Counted from the stretch's first letter, positions 1 through 5,660 are shown. The stretch: DNA of 6,686 nt from a bacterium (GCA_027622635.1 JAQBYK010000065.1:1-6686); one strand, 5' to 3'. The notes: generated by a model from the sequence alone, not told the origin. Made by a program: numbers and translations.

Positions 1-1
1 T

Positions 2-40
2 GCTCAACTTGTAATGCACGATTACAAGAAATTCTATTAA
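2..40 (+). CDS. secY: SecY preprotein translocase subunit, C-terminal end only (partial)
   Basis: The second reading frame from the left edge reads AQLVMHDYKKFY and then stops at TAA (38-40). This resembles the usual SecY tail, in which a short 'QL-basic-x-Y-x-x-F' stretch follows the last membrane helix, and secY is the normal neighbour upstream of adk in the spc operon. SecY is the central pore of the Sec translocon in the cytoplasmic membrane. Only 12 residues are present, so the call rests on this tail plus gene order; the other two forward frames give no SecY-like reading. The gene continues to the left of the window. Confidence 0.8.
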   Translation, partial: AQLVMHDYKKFY

Positions 41-45
41 AATAG

Positions 46-54
46 TGATATAAT
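46..54 (+). promoter_or_regulatory. Extended -10 promoter for adk-map
   Basis: TGATATAAT is a perfect extended -10 element (TGn plus TATAAT), starting 6 bases after the secY stop. No good -35 hexamer lies at 16-18 bases, which extended -10 promoters can tolerate. Transcription would start near base 61, leaving a leader of about 29 bases before adk. The box sits in a small dyad (GTG-ATAT-A-ATAT-T-CAC, 45-60) that could be an operator but may only reflect A/T richness. The placement suggests that adk and map can be transcribed apart from the ribosomal genes upstream. Confidence 0.55.
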
Positions 55-89
55 ATTCACATAAACTTTATATTATCTAACCATTAACC

Positions 90-719
90 ATGGATTTAAT
101 TTTCTTTGGAATGCAAGGTGCCGGAAAAGGGACCATTGGCAAACTGGTTGCACACAAATATGGCTTGGAAGTTTTTGAAACAGGTGGAGAATTACGCAAA
201 CTCTCCGCAGAAGACAGCGAGCTTGGTAAAAAAGTAAAAGCAATTATTGAGGCGGGAAATCTGGTTTCAAATGAAGTGGTAATGGAAATAGTAGAAAATT
301 TCATGAAAAACCTAGGCGAAGGAAAATCGGTATTATTTGATGGTATTCCAAGAAAAGTAGTACAAGCGGAAACCTTAAATGCTTTACTGGAAAAATATAA
401 GCGCGAATACAAAGGAGTTCTTCTTGAAATTTCAATGGATACAGCACTTGCCAGACTTACTACCAGACGAATTTGTGACACATGTAAAACCGTATTCCCG
501 GCAGACTACAAAGGGGAAAAATGTGAATGCGGAGGAACATTAACTGTAAGAAAAGATGACAATGCTTCTGCCATACACAATAGATTAGATGCTTTTCAAA
601 ATGAGACCATGCCGGCTATCCAAATGTATGCGGATAAGCTTATAAAGATAAACGGAGAAGGATCTATTGAAGAAGTAGAAAAACTTGCATATGAAATCCT
701 GGATCCACTTTTCGCCTAA
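90..719 (+). CDS. adk: Adenylate kinase, zinc-lid type
   Basis: Cytosolic enzyme that interconverts ATP + AMP and 2 ADP, keeping adenylate pools in balance. The 209 residues match the usual long bacterial form. Visible are the P-loop GMQGAGKGT (7-15), the AMP-site segment TGGELR (31-36), FDGIPRKVVQAE (83-94) around the conserved D84, R88 and Q92, and RR (126-127) leading into the lid. The lid carries four cysteines, C129, C132, C145 and C147, the pattern of zinc-binding adenylate kinases. R165 in NRLDAF follows the lid. Two oddities: the usual TGD of the AMP segment is TGG here, and the second cysteine pair is CxC instead of the usual CxxC. The start is the only sensible ATG and the P-loop follows at once. 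No Shine-Dalgarno sequence precedes it. It lies 49 bases after secY and 3 bases before map. Confidence 0.95.
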   Translation: MDLIFFGMQGAGKGTIGKLVAHKYGLEVFETGGELRKLSAEDSELGKKVKAIIEAGNLVSNEVVMEIVENFMKNLGEGKSVLFDGIPRKVVQAETLNALLEKYKREYKGVLLEISMDTALARLTTRRICDTCKTVFPADYKGEKCECGGTLTVRKDDNASAIHNRLDAFQNETMPAIQMYADKLIKINGEGSIEEVEKLAYEILDPLFA

Positions 720-722
720 TAC

Positions 723-1472
723 ATGTCTATTCCTATCAAATCAGAGAAAGAAATAGAGTCCATGCGCAAAAGTGGACAAATTTTAGCAGAAGTTCTTAAT
801 GAATGCGTAAAAAGAGCAAAACCCGGAGTTTCCACATGGGAATTAGATCAATTTGCTGAAAATCTGATTAGACATAAGGGAGGTAAACCTGCATTTAAAG
901 GATATCATGGTTTCCCTGCTACTTTATGCACGGCCATAGACGAGATAATCGTTCATGGGATACCAAGCAAGGATCAAATACTCAAAGACGGTGACCTTTT
1001 CACAGTAGACTGCGGTGTGATCTATGAGGAACTATACACTGACGCTGCGAGATCAGTAGGCGTTGGAGAAATTTCAGGAGTTAAAAGTAAACTTATAGAA
1101 ACAGCTAAAACTGCACTTTCCAAGGCAATTGACCTGGTCAAACCGGGTATTCACCTGGGTGATATATCCAAAATAATACAAAAGACTATAGAAAGCGCCG
1201 GATTCAAGGTGATAAAAGATCTGACAGGTCACGGAATCGGCCGAAGTTTACATGAATCCCCCATTGTTCTGAATTATTGGGATGGAAAGGAGGGACCAAT
1301 ACTAAAAACAGGTATGACTTTAGCATTAGAGCCCATTTTTTCAGTTGGCACAAGCGAAATGCTAACACTAAGGGATAATTGGACTTTAGTGACAAAAGAC
1401 GGTTCACCTGCAGTTCAAGAGGAAAACACGATTTTGGTCACACAAAATGGCAGCGAAATTTTGACTAGCTAA
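723..1472 (+). CDS. map: Type I methionine aminopeptidase
   Basis: Removes the initiator methionine from nascent proteins whose second residue is small; acts in the cytoplasm at the ribosome exit. The 249 residues fit the short type Ia enzymes with no N-terminal extension. All expected active-site residues are visible: H78 (VHG), the metal ligands D96 (TVDCG) and D107 (YTDAA), H170 (GHGIG), H177 (LHE), E203 (LEP) and E234 (QEENT). W220 is also present. The histidine that usually follows the last glutamate (EHT) is asparagine here; it is not a metal ligand. The ATG lies 3 bases after the adk stop with no Shine-Dalgarno sequence, so translation probably depends on coupling to adk. Adk-map-infA is the classic order at the end of the spc operon. 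Confidence 0.96.
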   Translation: MSIPIKSEKEIESMRKSGQILAEVLNECVKRAKPGVSTWELDQFAENLIRHKGGKPAFKGYHGFPATLCTAIDEIIVHGIPSKDQILKDGDLFTVDCGVIYEELYTDAARSVGVGEISGVKSKLIETAKTALSKAIDLVKPGIHLGDISKIIQKTIESAGFKVIKDLTGHGIGRSLHESPIVLNYWDGKEGPILKTGMTLALEPIFSVGTSEMLTLRDNWTLVTKDGSPAVQEENTILVTQNGSEILTS

Positions 1473-1488
1473 AACAAGAAAAAACCAC

Positions 1489-1517
1489 TTGCATAAGCTA
1501 CTTCTCTAATGTAAAAT
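1489..1517 (+). promoter_or_regulatory. Possible promoter for infA-rpmJ
   Basis: TTGCAT (1489-1494) and TAAAAT (1512-1517) are separated by 17 bases, the preferred spacing. The -10 box matches the consensus at five of six positions; the -35 box matches only its TTG. Transcription would start near 1524, giving a leader of about 38 bases before infA. Support comes from its position in one of the two longest non-coding gaps within the gene cluster (89 bases). In A/T-rich DNA such a match can arise by chance. Confidence 0.35.
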
Positions 1518-1531
1518 CCAATAGCTTTTTT
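1495..1531 (+). terminator. Weak possible terminator after map
   Basis: AAGCTA (1495-1500) and TAGCTT (1522-1527) are inverted repeats, and a T run continues to 1531. The stem is only 6 pairs and the loop is 21 bases, much weaker than a typical intrinsic terminator. It overlaps the proposed infA promoter. At most it would give partial termination of the adk-map transcript. Confidence 0.18.
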
Positions 1532-1549
1532 GGACCAATTTCCTTAAAA

Positions 1550-1554
1550 AAGGG
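1550..1554 (+). promoter_or_regulatory. Weak Shine-Dalgarno-like site of infA
   Basis: AAGGG ends 7 bases before the infA ATG and is the only start-proximal sequence in the window with even modest anti-Shine-Dalgarno complementarity at normal spacing. CCTT (1542-1545) could pair with AAGG (1550-1553) over an AAAA loop. An alternative hairpin joins TTTTTT (1526-1531) and GGA (1532-1534) with TCC (1541-1543) and AAAAAA (1546-1551). Either could partly mask the site. Confidence 0.35.
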
Positions 1555-1561
1555 CATCTAC

Positions 1562-1792
1562 ATGGGAAAAGATGACACTATAGAATTACAAGGAACGGTT
1601 ATAGAACCATTGCCAAACACAGAATTTAAAGTAGAACTCGAAAACGGAAACACAATTACAGCACACCTGTCAGGAAGAATGAGGATGCATTATATCAAGA
1701 TACTTCCGGGAGATGAGGTAACAGTACAAATAAGCACATACGACCTGACAAAAGGACGAATAACCTATAGAAATAGCGGCAAAAAATTATGA
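1562..1792 (+). CDS. infA: Translation initiation factor IF-1
   Basis: Small OB-fold protein that binds the ribosomal A site of the 30S subunit with IF2 and IF3 during initiation. The 76 residues fit the family (about 72) with a short extra tail, NSGKKL. Family blocks are visible throughout: DDTIELQGTVIEPLPN (4-19), FKVELENGN (22-30), AHLSGRMR (34-41), IKILPGDEVTVQIS (45-58) and YDLTKGRITYR (60-70). The ATG is preceded by the only weak Shine-Dalgarno-like motif of the window. The stop is TGA, overlapping the rpmJ start as ATGA. An in-frame TAA follows one codon after the TGA, so readthrough would add just two residues. This is the only TGA stop among the complete genes here. Confidence 0.97.
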   Translation: MGKDDTIELQGTVIEPLPNTEFKVELENGNTITAHLSGRMRMHYIKILPGDEVTVQISTYDLTKGRITYRNSGKKL

Positions 1793-1905
1793 AAGTAAGG
1801 GCATCAGTTAAAAAAATTTGCGACAAGTGTCAAGTTATCAAGAGAAATGGTGTTATTAGAGTAGTTTGCAAGAAAAACAAGCGCCATAAGCAGAAGCAAG
1901 GTTAG
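1789..1905 (+). CDS. rpmJ: 50S ribosomal protein L36 (bL36), zinc-binding form
   Basis: This 38-residue protein begins MKVRASVKKICDKC and ends KRHKQKQG, which is unmistakable L36, a small protein of the large subunit that binds 23S rRNA. The zinc ribbon is intact: C11, C14, C27 and H33, with five residues between the last two ligands as in the E. coli protein. The ATG overlaps the infA stop (ATGA, 1789-1792), so translation is probably coupled by reinitiation; no Shine-Dalgarno sequence is present. It ends in TAG, 4 bases before the large hairpin that precedes rpsM. The order infA-rpmJ-rpsM is standard in bacteria. Confidence 0.97.
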   Translation: MKVRASVKKICDKCQVIKRNGVIRVVCKKNKRHKQKQG

Positions 1906-1909
1906 TTAA

Positions 1910-1966
1910 TTAAATCTTAGGTAGTCAGTATTCTTCCCCCAAGAGTGCTGACTACCTAGAATTTAA
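1910..1966 (+). promoter_or_regulatory. Long RNA hairpin between rpmJ and rpsM
   Basis: The arm TAGGTAGTCAG (1918-1928) is the exact reverse complement of CTGACTACCTA (1948-1958). The stem continues inward through 1929-1935 and 1941-1947 with five Watson-Crick and two G-T pairs, closing on a CCCCC loop (1936-1940). Outward, after one G-T pair (1917/1959) and one C/A mismatch, six more A-T pairs join 1910-1915 to 1961-1966. The total is 25 pairs around one mismatch. Three of the pairs are G-U in RNA, which suggests an RNA fold over a DNA operator. No T run follows, so it is not a normal intrinsic terminator. The stem ends 8 bases before the rpsM ATG and would hamper ribosome access. It lies where E. 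coli has the S4-controlled alpha-operon leader. A control role is inference. Confidence 0.75.
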
Positions 1967-1974
1967 CTGGAATA

Positions 1975-2349
1975 ATGGCAAGAATCGCAGGTGTAAACCT
2001 AGCTAAAGAAAAACGCGTTGAAGCAGCTCTAACTGCGATCTTCGGTATAGGAAGAAGCATTGCCGGGAAAATAGTGGAAGACTCCGGCATTGAAAAAGAC
2101 TGTAAAGTTAAAGATTTAACAGAAAAAGAAGTTGGAACTCTCCGTGAACACATTGAAAAATTACAGACAGAAGGAGACCTGAAAAGGAAAATCGCAATGG
2201 ACGTTAAGCGCCTTCAAGAGGTTGGTTCATACAGGGGATTTAGACACAAAAAAGGACTACCCGTAAGAGGACAAAGAACCAGATACAACTGTAGAACAAG
2301 AAAAGGAAAGAAGAAAACCATAGCAAACAAGAAAACCGTAACTAAATAA
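1975..2349 (+). CDS. rpsM: 30S ribosomal protein S13 (uS13)
   Basis: Protein of the small-subunit head that contacts the P-site tRNA and bridges to the large subunit. The 124 residues fit the family. Visible are the N-terminal MARIAGVNL, the helical module with IFGIGRSIAGKI (22-33), the long helical region (50-82), the YRGFRHKKGLPVRGQRTRYNCRTRKG block (86-111) and a basic tail (KKKTIANKKTVTK) that in the family reaches toward tRNA. The usual NAR before TRKG is NCR here. It is the first gene of the alpha operon. Only a GGA three bases before the ATG resembles a ribosome-binding site and the spacing is too short, so initiation may depend on the hairpin just upstream. rpsK follows after 4 bases. 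Confidence 0.97.
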   Translation: MARIAGVNLAKEKRVEAALTAIFGIGRSIAGKIVEDSGIEKDCKVKDLTEKEVGTLREHIEKLQTEGDLKRKIAMDVKRLQEVGSYRGFRHKKGLPVRGQRTRYNCRTRKGKKKTIANKKTVTK

Positions 2350-2353
2350 CATA

Positions 2354-2770
2354 ATGGCCGAAGAGAAGAAAAAAGAAAAAGCTGAGAAAAAAGCACCTAC
2401 CAAGAAATCACGCAAGAGAAGAACCGTAGAACTTGGAAATGCTTACGTACAAGCTTCATACAACAACACAATCATCACACTTACAGAACCCAATGGGAAT
2501 GTTATAGCCTGGAGTTCATCCGGGGCAAGCGGATTTAAGGGAGCAAGAAAAGCTACACCATATGCAGCACAAGTTTCAGCGGAGAATGCCGCAGAAAAGG
2601 CAAAAGTGTACGGACTTGAAAGGGTTCATGTACAGGTAAAAGGAGTTGGAAGTGGAAGAGAGCAGTCAATTAGGGGGCTTTCAGCGAGCGGACTAAGCAT
2701 TTTATCAATAACGGATTTAACACCAATACCACATAATGGATGTCGTAAGAAAAAACGACGCCGAGTATAA
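2354..2770 (+). CDS. rpsK: 30S ribosomal protein S11 (uS11)
   Basis: Protein of the small-subunit platform, close to the mRNA exit and the 3' end of 16S rRNA. The 138 residues comprise a lysine- and glutamate-rich, probably disordered extension (1-24) and the conserved fold. Visible are ASYNNTIITLTEPNGNVIAWSS (34-55), GFKGARKATPYAAQ (60-73) and the C-terminal PHNGCRKKKRRRV. Two family hallmarks are altered: KGPGPGR is KGVGSGR (96-102), and the proline pair in NGCRPPKRRRV is replaced by lysines. Both changes lose prolines in RNA-contacting loops. The ATG lies 4 bases after the rpsM stop, and 3 bases separate it from rpsD; there is no Shine-Dalgarno sequence. Confidence 0.96.
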   Translation: MAEEKKKEKAEKKAPTKKSRKRRTVELGNAYVQASYNNTIITLTEPNGNVIAWSSSGASGFKGARKATPYAAQVSAENAAEKAKVYGLERVHVQVKGVGSGREQSIRGLSASGLSILSITDLTPIPHNGCRKKKRRRV

Positions 2771-2773
2771 AAT

Positions 2774-3388
2774 ATGTCAAGATACACAGGACCAATAACA
2801 AGGCTATCAAGAAGGCTGGGAGTAATGCTTTTCAGCAATGGAAAGAGTAAAACCAAGGCCTTTGAGAAAAAAGGATATAAACCGGGAGAACATGGACAAA
2901 AAAGGTTTTCACAACTATCCGAGTACAACAAACAATTAAGAGAAAAACAAAAAGCTCGATACATGTATGGAATAAGCGAAAAACAATCAAGAAAATATTA
3001 TAAACTTGCAAGTTCAAGTGATGAAATAACAGGTATGAGATATTTGCAACTCCTGGAACAAAGACTGGATAATGTCGTTTTCAGAGCCGGACTGGCAAGC
3101 TCAAGACCACAGGCAAGACAAATGGTAAGTCATGGACTGGTAGTTCTAAATGGGACAAAAGTCAAAACTCCATCAATTCAGGTAAAAGAAGGGGACAAAT
3201 TCGAAATTCGCACAAAAAGCAAAGAATCAAAGCTGTTTGATTCAGCCAAGTCGGCAAAACACAAGACACCCAAATGGCTCAAGTCAGACCTTAAAGGACT
3301 ACAGGGAGAGGTAATCGCACACCCGGACGAAGATGACATAGAGAAAATAATCGAACATCAACTTATTACTGAATACTATTCTAAATAA
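2774..3388 (+). CDS. rpsD: 30S ribosomal protein S4 (uS4), cysteine-free form
   Basis: Primary 16S rRNA-binding protein that nucleates assembly of the 30S body. In E. coli it also represses translation of its own operon. The 204 residues match the family. The start MSRYTGPITRLSRRLG is typical, GYKPGEHGQKR follows (34-44), the S4 RNA-binding domain spans about 94-150 (LEQRLDNVVFRAG, SSRPQARQMVSHGLVVLNG), and the C-terminus reads IIEHQLITEYYSK. The protein has no cysteine at all, so it is the zinc-free form lacking the N-terminal metal site. The ATG lies 3 bases after rpsK without a Shine-Dalgarno sequence. As the possible autoregulator of this operon it is a candidate ligand for the hairpin before rpsM; that link is inference. 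Confidence 0.97.
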   Translation: MSRYTGPITRLSRRLGVMLFSNGKSKTKAFEKKGYKPGEHGQKRFSQLSEYNKQLREKQKARYMYGISEKQSRKYYKLASSSDEITGMRYLQLLEQRLDNVVFRAGLASSRPQARQMVSHGLVVLNGTKVKTPSIQVKEGDKFEIRTKSKESKLFDSAKSAKHKTPKWLKSDLKGLQGEVIAHPDEDDIEKIIEHQLITEYYSK

Positions 3389-3404
3389 TTAACAACTGCC
3401 CACC

Positions 3405-4379
3405 ATGCATCAAATTCAAGAAGAAATTGGGATACCCAAAATAAAAACCGATGTAATCGCGGACAATCACGTGATTTTCACAATGGGTCCTCTGCCTACG
3501 GGATACGGTGTAACCCTCGGTAATGCCATACGCAGAGTTCTTTTGTCTTCCCTCCCCGGGGCATGTGTCACAGCCATAAAGATAGACAGCACTAACCACG
3601 AGTACTCAACAATTAAGGGAGTAAAAGAGAGTGTCCTTGATATCACCCTGAATCTTAAATTGCTCGACATCAAAAAAACTGACACAAAAGCGTCAACCAT
3701 CGTTTTGGAAACTTCTAAGAGCGGAGAAATATATGCAAAAGACATCAAATGTACCGCTGAAGTAGAAATTCTTAATCCAGATCTTTATATTTGTACGGTA
3801 GAAAAAGGAAATAAACTGAAAATAGAGATGCGAGTCGAAAAGGGCGTTGGTTATATTCCGGCCACTCTAAGACAAAAAGACGAAGCGGATCCAAACATCA
3901 TACTTATTGACGCACTTTACACTCCTGTAAAGAAGGTTAGATTTGATGTTGAAGCTACTCGTGTAGGCCAAATGACAAATCTGGATAAATTGACACTGGA
4001 AGTGGAAACAAATGGAACAATCAGCAGTGAAGAGTCTCTAAAATTTGCTTCGAACTTATTACAATCTTACTTCAACCTATTCAATACCGACAACATTATG
4101 GTTGAAGAAAACTACATGTCAGACATAAAATCTATTTTAGAGAAAGAACAAGAACAAGAAGCGAACAAACCTACGCAAGAATCCTACACTCCAATCGAAA
4201 TACTGGGCTTCTCACCAAGGACTCTAAATGCTCTTATCAACGGAGGAATTGGTTCCATAGAACAGTTATCAAAATGTACGGAAAGCAAATTATCCAATCT
4301 AAGAGGTTTTGGAAAGAAAGCCCTTAACGAAGTTGCAGCCGCATTGGAAAAGAAGAATTTAACCCTTTCTGAAGACTAA
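3405..4379 (+). CDS. rpoA: DNA-directed RNA polymerase subunit alpha
   Basis: The alpha dimer is the scaffold on which beta and beta' assemble, and its C-terminal domain contacts promoter UP elements and activators. The 324 residues have normal architecture. The N-terminal domain (about 1-235) contains GYGVTLGNAIRRVLLSSLPG (33-52), HEYSTIKGVKESVLDITLNLK (65-85) and GYIPA (149-153). A charged linker rich in Glu and Gln (about 244-262) follows, then the C-terminal domain from IEILGFSPRTLN (264-275) through LRGFGKKALNEV (299-310). R272 and N275 match E. coli R265 and N268, the main DNA-contacting residues; E. coli S299 is alanine here (A306). The ATG follows rpsD after 16 bases (ending CCCACC) with no Shine-Dalgarno sequence. 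The conserved block begins about 20 residues in, supporting this start. Confidence 0.97.
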   Translation: MHQIQEEIGIPKIKTDVIADNHVIFTMGPLPTGYGVTLGNAIRRVLLSSLPGACVTAIKIDSTNHEYSTIKGVKESVLDITLNLKLLDIKKTDTKASTIVLETSKSGEIYAKDIKCTAEVEILNPDLYICTVEKGNKLKIEMRVEKGVGYIPATLRQKDEADPNIILIDALYTPVKKVRFDVEATRVGQMTNLDKLTLEVETNGTISSEESLKFASNLLQSYFNLFNTDNIMVEENYMSDIKSILEKEQEQEANKPTQESYTPIEILGFSPRTLNALINGGIGSIEQLSKCTESKLSNLRGFGKKALNEVAAALEKKNLTLSED

Positions 4380-4394
4380 CATTTACACAAAATC

Positions 4395-4748
4395 ATGAGA
4401 CACAAGGTAAAAAAGGTAAAACTAGGATCAGATAAAGACCACACAACTGCAATAATGCGTAATCTTGCAATGTCGGTGATAATCTATGAAAAGATTAAAA
4501 CCACAACTGCAAAAGCAAAAGCAGTTCAACCATTCGTAGAAAGGTTAATAAACATAGCAAAAGGAGAAGACAAGAAAATCGCAATAAGAAAAATCGAACA
4601 GCTTTTACAACATGAGAACAGTTCAAGAAAATTACTTGATGTTTTGATAGGAAAATATAAGGATCGCAATTCAGGATACACCAGGATAACAAAACTGGGT
4701 TATAGAAACGGCGACAATGCTCCTGTAGTTCAATTAGAATTAGTTTAA
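4395..4748 (+). CDS. rplQ: 50S ribosomal protein L17 (bL17)
   Basis: Bacteria-specific large-subunit protein near the exit tunnel side of the ribosome. The 117 residues equal the core family length. Visible are the N-terminal MRHKVKKVKLG, HTTAIMRNLAMSVIIYEKIKTTTAKAKAV (16-44), VERLINIAK (48-56) and the C-terminal YKDRNSGYTRITKLGYRNGDNAPVVQLELV, which carries the family signature. It begins 15 bases after rpoA, its usual partner at the end of the alpha operon. The spacer is A-rich with no Shine-Dalgarno sequence. Only 4 bases separate it from rplM, so in this genome the alpha operon appears to run straight into the L13-S9 operon. Confidence 0.97.
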   Translation: MRHKVKKVKLGSDKDHTTAIMRNLAMSVIIYEKIKTTTAKAKAVQPFVERLINIAKGEDKKIAIRKIEQLLQHENSSRKLLDVLIGKYKDRNSGYTRITKLGYRNGDNAPVVQLELV

Positions 4749-4752
4749 TATT

Positions 4753-5181
4753 ATGAAAACACACATTCCAAAAGTAGATAGTATAGACCGAAAATGGTAC
4801 ATCCTGGATGCAAAAGACAAAACTCTCGGGCGTATTTCAACAGGTATAGCAAATAAGCTTAGAGGCAAAGACAAAGCTATTTTTACACCTCACATGGACT
4901 GTGGAGATTTCGTTATAGTTATAAACGCAGAAAAAGTTAAGCTCACCGGAAAAAAATTAACAGACAAGATGTATCACCGTCACTCAGGTTACCCAAGCGG
5001 ATTAAAATCCGAAAGCGCAAAGGATGTATTAGAAAAAAAACCAACTAAAATACTTGAATTAGCTGTAAGCGGTATGCTACCAAAGAATAAGCTAAGAAAA
5101 ATATTCATGAAAAAACTAAAGCTCTATGCGGGAGAAGAACATCCCCATGAAGCCCAAAATCCGGAAACCCTAGAAGTATAA
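4753..5181 (+). CDS. rplM: 50S ribosomal protein L13 (uL13)
   Basis: Early-assembly protein of the large subunit that binds 23S rRNA. The 142 residues match the bacterial family. Visible blocks are RKWYILDAKDKTLGRIST (13-30), GDFVIVINAEKVKLTGKKLTDKMYHRHSGYPSGLK (51-85), VSGMLPKNKLRK (105-116) and HPHEAQNPE (130-138). These are the usual conserved segments with no missing part. The ATG follows the rplQ stop after 4 bases (TATT), with no Shine-Dalgarno sequence. rpsI follows after 10 bases, giving the near-universal rplM-rpsI pair. In many Firmicutes ecfA/ecfT and truA lie between rplQ and rplM; here nothing does. Confidence 0.97.
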   Translation: MKTHIPKVDSIDRKWYILDAKDKTLGRISTGIANKLRGKDKAIFTPHMDCGDFVIVINAEKVKLTGKKLTDKMYHRHSGYPSGLKSESAKDVLEKKPTKILELAVSGMLPKNKLRKIFMKKLKLYAGEEHPHEAQNPETLEV

Positions 5182-5191
5182 TCAATAAATA

Positions 5192-5635
5192 ATGCCAACT
5201 AAAAAAACTACAAAAGAGGAAGAAGTCAAAAAAACACCTACTCCAAAAGGTAAATATCATTACGCAAACGGAAAACGTAAAAGTTCAATTGCCAGGGTAA
5301 GACTATACAAAGGTACCGGCGAAATAACTGTAAATAATTTGCCAATCAACAAATACATAACTGTCAAAACACTAATCGGTTTAGTGAAGTCACCACTAAC
5401 ACTTACAGGAAATAAGCAGAAATTCGATGTAAGTGCGGTTATATCCGGTGGAGGTATTTCATCGCAAGCTGAAGCGTTAAGACACGGTATTTCAAAAGCA
5501 TTGGTAGAAGCAGACCCTCTAAACAAACCAACTCTCAAGAAGGCAGGTCTACTAACTCGTGATTCCAGAACAAAAGAACGCAAGAAATTCGGTCTTAAAA
5601 AAGCTCGTAAAGCTCCACAGTTCTCTAAACGTTAA
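5192..5635 (+). CDS. rpsI: 30S ribosomal protein S9 (uS9)
   Basis: Small-subunit head protein whose C-terminal tail reaches the P-site tRNA. The 147 residues comprise a lysine-, threonine- and glutamate-rich extension (1-22) absent from the minimal family length of about 130, and then the fold: ANGKRKSSIARVRLYKGTGEITVNN (25-49), GGGISSQAEALRHGISKAL (86-104), LKKAGLLTRDSRTKERKKFGLKKARKAPQFSKR to the end. The terminal SKR that contacts tRNA is intact. The glycine usual in GGGxSGQ is serine here (GGGISSQ). The start codon sits in an A/T-rich spacer without a Shine-Dalgarno sequence. An internal start nearer the fold is not available as ATG, so the extension is likely real. No clear terminator follows. 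Confidence 0.96.
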   Translation: MPTKKTTKEEEVKKTPTPKGKYHYANGKRKSSIARVRLYKGTGEITVNNLPINKYITVKTLIGLVKSPLTLTGNKQKFDVSAVISGGGISSQAEALRHGISKALVEADPLNKPTLKKAGLLTRDSRTKERKKFGLKKARKAPQFSKR

Positions 5636-5660
5636 GAAACTAGAACCATTCTGGGAAATT

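Noticed and set aside
8..28. Perfect 8-base inverted repeat CTTGTAAT / ATTACAAG with a 5-base loop, possibly a terminator or operator.
   Set aside because: It lies within the SecY coding tail (QLVMHDYK codons), is A/T-rich, and is not followed by a T run. Chance within coding sequence is the simpler explanation.
77..481. Minus-strand open frame antisense to adk, and similar shorter ones antisense to map, rpsK, rpsD, rpoA, rplQ and rpsI.
   Set aside because: All overlap well-recognised genes and their translations show no family features; they are shadow frames.
1790..1792. TGA at the end of infA as a possible glycine codon (Gracilibacteria/Absconditabacteria code).
   Set aside because: IF1 ends at the expected place, no gene here has an in-frame TGA, and glycines are encoded by GGN throughout, so the standard bacterial code fits.
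5640..5654. Short hairpin after rpsI (CTAGAA / TTCTGG with one G-T pair and a 3-base loop) as a terminator of the ribosomal operon.
   Set aside because: Only 6 pairs and followed by GAAATTTG with no T run, so not a credible intrinsic terminator.
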